Source of the DNA: JARDZI01 sp041639705
Lineage (GTDB): Bacteria > Bacillota > Clostridia > Clostridiales > Caloramatoraceae
Direction: 5' to 3'
NCBI GenBank assembly: GCA_041639705.1
Contig: JBEQBT010000037.1
Coordinates: forward strand, 1 to 18,793
DNA: 18,793 nt
The notes beneath the pieces were generated by a model that was not told the DNA's origin, did no database searches, and saw only the letters and a list, made by a program, of their open reading frames with translations. Shown piece by piece: positions 15,023 through 18,793 of the stretch (its first letter is position 1; each line of letters starts with the position of its first letter). Position numbers and translations under genes: made by a program.

Positions 15023-15850
15023 ATGATTTTTGCAAAAATGCATGGCCTGGGGAATGATTTTATAGTTATTGACAACAGGGATGAGGAAATAAAAAATCTA
15101 AATGATCTTGCTTTGAAAATATGCGATAGACATTTTGGAATAGGTGCTGATGGGATATTAATTGTTGAAAAATCCAACTTAGCTGATATTAAAATGATTA
15201 TAATTAATTCGGATGGAAGTACTGCAGAAATGTGCGGCAATGGAATACGATGTTTTAGTAAATATTTATATGAAAAGGATATTATAAAGAAACAAGCTAT
15301 GAATATTGAAACACTAGCTGGCATAATGAAGGCCGAATTAAGTATTGAAAATTCAAAAGTAATTAATATAAGAGTAAACATGGGATCCCCAATATTGGAT
15401 AAGATGTCAATACCTTTTGACAGTATTGAGAATAACCTTGATTATACTATAGAAGTTGATGATAAATGTTATAATGCCACTACACTTTTACTTGGTGTGC
15501 CACACACTATTGTGTATGTTACCAAGATTGATAAAAATGAAGTCATTGATAGTGGTAAGAAAATTGAAAGTTTAGATATTTTTCCGAATAAAACAAACGT
15601 AAATTTTGTTAATGTAATAAGCATGGATTCAATTGAGGTAAGAACCTGGGAAAGGGGGGCAGGCTATACACTTGCCTGTGGGACAGGGACATGCGCAAGT
15701 GCTGTAGCATGTGTACTGTCAGGTAAAACAAATAATAGGGTAGAAGCAGTTTTAGCTGGTGGAAAATTGCTTATAGAGTACAATGATGGAATTGTTTTTA
15801 TGACAGGTCCTGCTGAGTTAATATGTGAAGGAAAAATTGAGATTATGTAG
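15023..15850 (+). CDS. dapF: Diaminopimelate epimerase
   Basis: DapF converts LL- to meso-diaminopimelate without cofactor, for lysine and peptidoglycan synthesis. The 275-residue protein has the two catalytic cysteines, C71 in EMCGNGIRCF and C219 in TLACGTGTCASA. Further motifs are MHGLGNDF (6-13), GADGIL, NSDGSTAEM and GAGYTLACG. ATG 15023 follows AGGAGG at 15012-15017. It is followed by a terminator, then a lipoprotein gene and dapL, whose product would supply its LL-diaminopimelate substrate. The divergent 137-base region upstream is very AT-rich; I could not pick a reliable promoter there. Confidence 0.97.
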   Translation: MIFAKMHGLGNDFIVIDNRDEEIKNLNDLALKICDRHFGIGADGILIVEKSNLADIKMIIINSDGSTAEMCGNGIRCFSKYLYEKDIIKKQAMNIETLAGIMKAELSIENSKVINIRVNMGSPILDKMSIPFDSIENNLDYTIEVDDKCYNATTLLLGVPHTIVYVTKIDKNEVIDSGKKIESLDIFPNKTNVNFVNVISMDSIEVRTWERGAGYTLACGTGTCASAVACVLSGKTNNRVEAVLAGGKLLIEYNDGIVFMTGPAELICEGKIEIM

Positions 15851-15858
15851 GTAAATAT

Positions 15859-15887
15859 AAAAGGTGGTTTTTAAAAACTACCTTTTT
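15859..15887 (+). terminator. Terminator after dapF
   Basis: AAAAGGTGGTTTTT and AAAAACTACCTTTT are complementary with one G-T wobble, leaving the central T/A bases as loop, and the stem ends in a T run. It separates dapF from the lipoprotein gene. Confidence 0.75.
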
Positions 15888-15950
15888 GTAATATTTTGTG
15901 GACATAATAAATAAATATAATTAGGTGAAAAATTTTCAGGAGGGAGTTGT

Positions 15951-16835
15951 TTGAAATATAAAATTATTGCTGCATTATTAATGCTTGCAATAGTCATTTC
16001 TACGATTGGATGTGTAAAGAAAACAAGCAAAACGAATGTGGAACTGGAGGTAATCAATACACATAGAGTTATTATTGTTGTTGTAGACAAGGAAACAAAG
16101 GCTCCAGTTAAAGCTGCTAAGGTATATATATTAGGGGATAATGTTACATATACTACAGATGATTTGGGAAAGACCTCTGAGCTTAATGTAGAACTAAATA
16201 AAGATTATTTTACTAAATATTCAGAGGAGATAGCTTCTAGAATGAGAAGTGGTTTAATTAATGTTGCTGTTAAAGCAAGTGGTTATGCAAATCACTTGGA
16301 AACTGATTACAGTGTATACCCAGGGGACTCCATATCAATTGTAAGGGTTGAACTTTCAAAGGGTAAGAAATATACTGTTAATTCAAATTCTCCAGATATT
16401 AGCTATATAGAAAATTTGATGAAAGCATATGAAAAATATGAAAGCCAAGAAATAAAATCGGATAACATGATTAAATATAAAATTTCTGTTGTTGATGATA
16501 AGAACAAGCCAATTGAGGGAGTAAAGGTGGTAATACCAGAGGCAAAGGCAGTAAATACTACTGATAAAAAGGGGAATAGTGAATTAAACATACCCTATAT
16601 TGAAGAAAGCAATGTAATATATCCTGTTAATAAGGGTTATGGTGAAATAACAATTTTAACGTACAAGGAAGGCTATTTACCTAAGGCAGTAATCAGAGCT
16701 CATACTAGCACAAATGAGAAAACGAATGCTTTAGTTATTAAAATTAAAAAATCAAATAAATCAAGTGCTGAAAGTGAAGTTATAAAACCCACTGAAGAAT
16801 GGGTAAAAGGTGTTCTAGATTCAATTAAAGAGTAA
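15951..16835 (+). CDS. Lipoprotein with two carboxypeptidase-regulatory/Ig-like modules
   Basis: The start is TTG 15951, after AGGAGGGAG at 15938-15946. The 294-residue product begins with MKYKIIAALLMLAIVISTIG followed by C21, a type II signal peptide whose lipobox TIGC is slightly off consensus at -3. The mature part has two similar modules: about 39-133 (IIVVVDKETKAPVKAAKVYI, then YTTDDLGKTSELNV) and about 177-275 (KISVVDDKNKPIEGVKVVIP, then NTTDKKGNSELNI). This V-x-D-x-x-x-K-P-[VI]-x-G/A-[AV]-x-V pattern with a T-T-D-x-x-G turn is typical of CarboxypepD_reg-like beta-sandwich folds. No catalytic motif is visible. It should be membrane-anchored outside the cell. Its place between dapF and dapL suggests, but does not prove, an envelope role. 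I do not recognise a named family. Confidence 0.8.
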   Translation: MKYKIIAALLMLAIVISTIGCVKKTSKTNVELEVINTHRVIIVVVDKETKAPVKAAKVYILGDNVTYTTDDLGKTSELNVELNKDYFTKYSEEIASRMRSGLINVAVKASGYANHLETDYSVYPGDSISIVRVELSKGKKYTVNSNSPDISYIENLMKAYEKYESQEIKSDNMIKYKISVVDDKNKPIEGVKVVIPEAKAVNTTDKKGNSELNIPYIEESNVIYPVNKGYGEITILTYKEGYLPKAVIRAHTSTNEKTNALVIKIKKSNKSSAESEVIKPTEEWVKGVLDSIKE

Positions 16836-16847
16836 CCAATATAAATG

Positions 16848-16891
16848 CTCCAGAATATAATATTTAAAGAAATATTCTGGAGTGATTTTTT
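16848..16891 (+). terminator. Hairpin with T run that embeds the dapL ribosome site
   Basis: CTCCAGAATAT (16848-16858) pairs perfectly over 11 bp with ATATTCTGGAG (16872-16882), followed by TGATTTTTTG. By form it is a terminator for the lipoprotein gene. However, its 3' arm contains the GGAG that serves dapL, and its T run runs into the dapL TTG start at 16890. It may therefore control dapL expression by termination, by hiding the ribosome site, or both. Confidence 0.7.
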
Positions 16892-18050
16892 GAAGATTGT
16901 AAATAGAACTGCAAAGCTTCCCATATATGTATTTTCTAAAATTGATGAAATTAAAAAGAAGTTAATGGCAGAGGGTATAGATATAATAGATATTGGAATT
17001 GGAGATCCAGATTTATCTACACCTGATTATATTGTTAATGAAGCAATAGAATCAATCAAAAAATCAGTTTATCACAAATATCCTCCATACCATGGTCTAG
17101 AAGAGCTTAAAAATGCAGTGGCAAAATATTATATAAGAAAATATGGAGTAGAGTTAGATTATAAAAATGAGATTGCAGTGTTAATTGGCTCTAAAGAGGG
17201 TATTGCACATCTTTTCCTTGCTTTAGCAGATAATAATGATTATGTTATAATCCCAGATCCTGGATACCCTGTTTATAATGCAGCGGCAGTTATAGCAGGC
17301 TGCAGTGTATATAAAATGCATTTAAAAGCAGAAGATCAATATTTACCAAGGCTGGATAACATATTCCCAGAGGTAGCAAAAAAGGCAAAGTTACTTATTG
17401 TAAACTACCCCAATAATCCCACTGGCGCTGTAGCAACAGATGAATTCTATAAAAGCCTTATACGATTTGGGAAGGAAAATGATATTGTAATTGCCAATGA
17501 TGGTGCTTACATGGATATTTGTAGAGATGGTACAAATCCAAAGAGTATTCTTCAAACACCAGGCGCAAAGGATGTTTGTGTTGAATTTGGCACTCTTTCA
17601 AAATCCTATAATATGACAGGTTGGAGAATAGGATATGTTGTAGGGAATGCACAAGTAATAAAAAGATTAATGATTATAAAAACTAATTTCGATTCAGGAC
17701 AATTTGGAGCATTACAAATGGCAGGGGTTAAGGCTTTAAATGAAGGTGACAAGACAATTGAAGAATTAAATAAAATATATGAATTAAGGAGAAAAGTTGT
17801 TGTAGAAGGACTTAAGAGAATTGGCATTGATTCTTATAATTCAAAAGGGGCATTTTATGTATGGTTTAAGGTTCCAAGGGGATATAAATCAGAGGAATTT
17901 TCTTCCCGAGTGCTAGAAAAAACTGGAGTAATAATAACACCAGGAAATACATTTGGAATATCTGGAGAAGGATATTGTAGAATATCATTAACTGTTAGCT
18001 TGGATAGAATGGAAGAGGCCATGTATAGAATGGCTAATATGAAGGTATAA
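16890..18050 (+). CDS. dapL: LL-diaminopimelate aminotransferase
   Basis: DapL makes LL-diaminopimelate from tetrahydrodipicolinate and glutamate in one PLP-dependent step, bypassing the succinylase or acetylase branches. The start is TTG 16890 (MKIVNRTAKLPIYVFSKIDE), with GGAG at 16879-16882; an in-frame ATG at 16845 lies before the hairpin and adds no family-like sequence. The 386-residue fold-type I protein has GIGDPDL, SVYHKYPPYHGLEEL, GSKEGIAHLFLA, NYPNNPTG and the PLP lysine K238 in TLSKSYNMTGWRIGY. The GSKEGIAH and YPPYHGL motifs favour DapL of the archaeal/clostridial type over an aspartate aminotransferase. dapF nearby supports this. Substrate specificity is inferred. Confidence 0.88.
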   Translation: MKIVNRTAKLPIYVFSKIDEIKKKLMAEGIDIIDIGIGDPDLSTPDYIVNEAIESIKKSVYHKYPPYHGLEELKNAVAKYYIRKYGVELDYKNEIAVLIGSKEGIAHLFLALADNNDYVIIPDPGYPVYNAAAVIAGCSVYKMHLKAEDQYLPRLDNIFPEVAKKAKLLIVNYPNNPTGAVATDEFYKSLIRFGKENDIVIANDGAYMDICRDGTNPKSILQTPGAKDVCVEFGTLSKSYNMTGWRIGYVVGNAQVIKRLMIIKTNFDSGQFGALQMAGVKALNEGDKTIEELNKIYELRRKVVVEGLKRIGIDSYNSKGAFYVWFKVPRGYKSEEFSSRVLEKTGVIITPGNTFGISGEGYCRISLTVSLDRMEEAMYRMANMKV

Positions 18051-18061
18051 TGCTTGTTTAA

Positions 18062-18103
18062 AACGAACTATTAACGCCATGGAGTTAATAGTTTGTTTTT
18101 TTT
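18062..18103 (+). terminator. Terminator after dapL
   Basis: AACGAACTATTAAC (18062-18075) pairs over 14 bp, with one G-T, with GTTAATAGTTTGTT (18084-18097) around an 8-base loop. A long T run follows. Confidence 0.92.
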
Positions 18104-18172
18104 GTAAGTTTATTTCTAAGCATATATGGCAATAATTATATAAATTAAAAGTCATGTGTATGCTCTACCTCT

Positions 18173-18200
18173 TGTCATCCTGAGCGCAGTGAAGGATCTT
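18173..18200. repeat. GTCATCCTGAGC...GAAGGATCT-type dispersed repeat
   Basis: TGTCATCCTGAGCG followed by CAGTGAAGGATCTT is much more GC-rich than the surrounding sequence and has ATCCT/AGGAT inverted ends. It matches from memory a short motif that recurs between genes in many unrelated bacterial genomes. Only one copy is in this window, so its repeat nature here rests on that recollection. Confidence 0.5.
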
Positions 18201-18250
18201 CTCTCATTACTTTCTTTTGCAGAACAAAAATTAGAAATAACAATAAAAGC

Positions 18251-18280
18251 TTGATAAAATGAGTAATAATTAGGTATAAT
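18251..18280 (+). promoter_or_regulatory. Sigma-A promoter for yicC
   Basis: TTGATA (18251-18256) and TATAAT (18275-18280) are separated by 18 bases; the -10 is perfect. AATGAGTAAT occurs at 18258-18267 in the spacer and again at 18278-18287 over the end of the -10, a direct repeat that might be an operator. Confidence 0.6.
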
Positions 18281-18375
18281 GAGTAATGAGTAGATAAATG
18301 TACTAATTAATTATAATTTGGTTAAATGCATAATACAAAAGATATGCGTATTTTTGAAGTATGGAGAGTGAAAAA

Positions 18376-18793
18376 ATGATAAGAAGCATGACCGGATACG
18401 GAAGGGGTAGCAGTGATTCAAATGGCAGAAGCTTTAATGTTGAGATTAAATCTGTCAATAATAGATATCTTGACATATATATAAGACTTCCAAGAGGAAT
18501 AAATGCACTGGAGGATAGGGTAAGAAAATATGTTGCATCTAAAGTATATCGTGGTAAAATAGATGTATATATAAACCAAGAAAGATTTGGTGAGGATGAT
18601 GTAGCTGTTAATGTTGATGAAAATGTTGCAGCCGCATATTATAATGCACTTAATACATTAAAGAAAAGATTTGGACTTACTGAAGATATAACCCTATCAC
18701 AATTAGCAAATTATCCAGACGTAATATCAATGGAAAAAAAGGAAGAGGATATTGAAGTTATATGGGATATACTTGTTAAAGCATTAGATCAAG
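18376..18793 (+). CDS. yicC: YicC-family endoribonuclease, N-terminal part (3' end outside window)
   Basis: 139 codons are visible; a full family member has about 290 residues. The N-terminus MIRSMTGYGRG is the family signature, followed by FNVEIKSVNNRYLDIYIRLPRG, LEDRVRKYVASKVYRGKIDV and LANYPDVISME. ATG 18376 follows GGAGAGTG at 18363-18370. YicC proteins are reported endoribonucleases that act on RNA with structured ends; the catalytic C-terminal half is not in the window. In Firmicutes the gene usually precedes remA/gmk/rpoZ, which should lie beyond the end of this sequence. Confidence 0.94.
   Translation, partial: MIRSMTGYGRGSSDSNGRSFNVEIKSVNNRYLDIYIRLPRGINALEDRVRKYVASKVYRGKIDVYINQERFGEDDVAVNVDENVAAAYYNALNTLKKRFGLTEDITLSQLANYPDVISMEKKEEDIEVIWDILVKALDQ

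Larger units (their letters stand above)
18104..18375. other. Intergenic region between dapL and yicC
   Basis: After the dapL terminator this region holds a dispersed-type repeat around 18173-18200 and a sigma-A promoter at 18251-18280, listed separately. The rest is AT-rich, without a reading frame or stable hairpin that I can support. Confidence 0.6.

Noticed and set aside
14986..15381. Minus-strand frame opposite dapF
   Set aside because: It overlaps the catalytic Cys region of dapF and shows no family features; it is an antisense shadow.

Overview
This window is AT-rich DNA that reads as the chromosome of an anaerobic, endospore-forming Firmicute of the class Clostridia. The evidence is the spoIVA coat gene, a YteA-type DksA protein, SepF/DivIVA-type division genes, strong GGAGG-like ribosome sites, frequent TTG/GTG starts, and lysine synthesis through LL-diaminopimelate aminotransferase (DapL). 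I cannot name the species from sequence alone. Nothing indicates a prophage, plasmid, insertion sequence, CRISPR array, tRNA or rRNA.

Layout. 1-3042: end of a DUF512/radical-SAM-type gene, then der and gpsA in one tight operon closed by a terminator. 3106-4587: spoIVA with a GTG start. 4588-5393: a long gap that is not empty. On the minus strand it holds a compact transcription unit with an extended -10 promoter, two very small ORFs (22 and 42 codons) each with a good ribosome site, and a strong terminator shared with spoIVA. Next to it is a short purine/pyrimidine-skewed element. 5394-8759: a membrane-anchored HlyD-like protein, then yggS, sepF, ylmH and divIVA, the usual Gram-positive division neighbourhood, with a terminator. 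8803-9755: a single-gene unit for a short type I-beta DAHP synthase. 9852-10812: a DUF5665 membrane protein and a YteA-like zinc-finger protein. 10878-13153: lspA, an RluD-family pseudouridine synthase, and pyrR behind a PyrR-type attenuator. 13149-14885 (minus): rqcH, converging on pyrR across a shared 19-bp terminator stem. 15023-18103: dapF, a lipoprotein with two Ig-like modules, and dapL. 18376-end: start of yicC behind a clear sigma-A promoter and a dispersed repeat.

How the genes fit together. Most are housekeeping: ribosome biogenesis and quality control (der, rluD, rqcH, yicC), phospholipid precursor supply (gpsA), cell division (sepF, ylmH, divIVA), lipoprotein maturation (lspA), pyrimidine control (pyrR), aromatic amino acids (DAHP synthase), and the DapL-DapF route to meso-diaminopimelate for lysine and peptidoglycan. 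spoIVA and the YteA-like gene point to sporulation.

The least explained parts are the minus-strand small-peptide unit (4618-4981), the skewed element at 5037-5112, the hairpin that embeds the dapL ribosome site, the lipoprotein between dapF and dapL, and the dispersed repeat near 18173.
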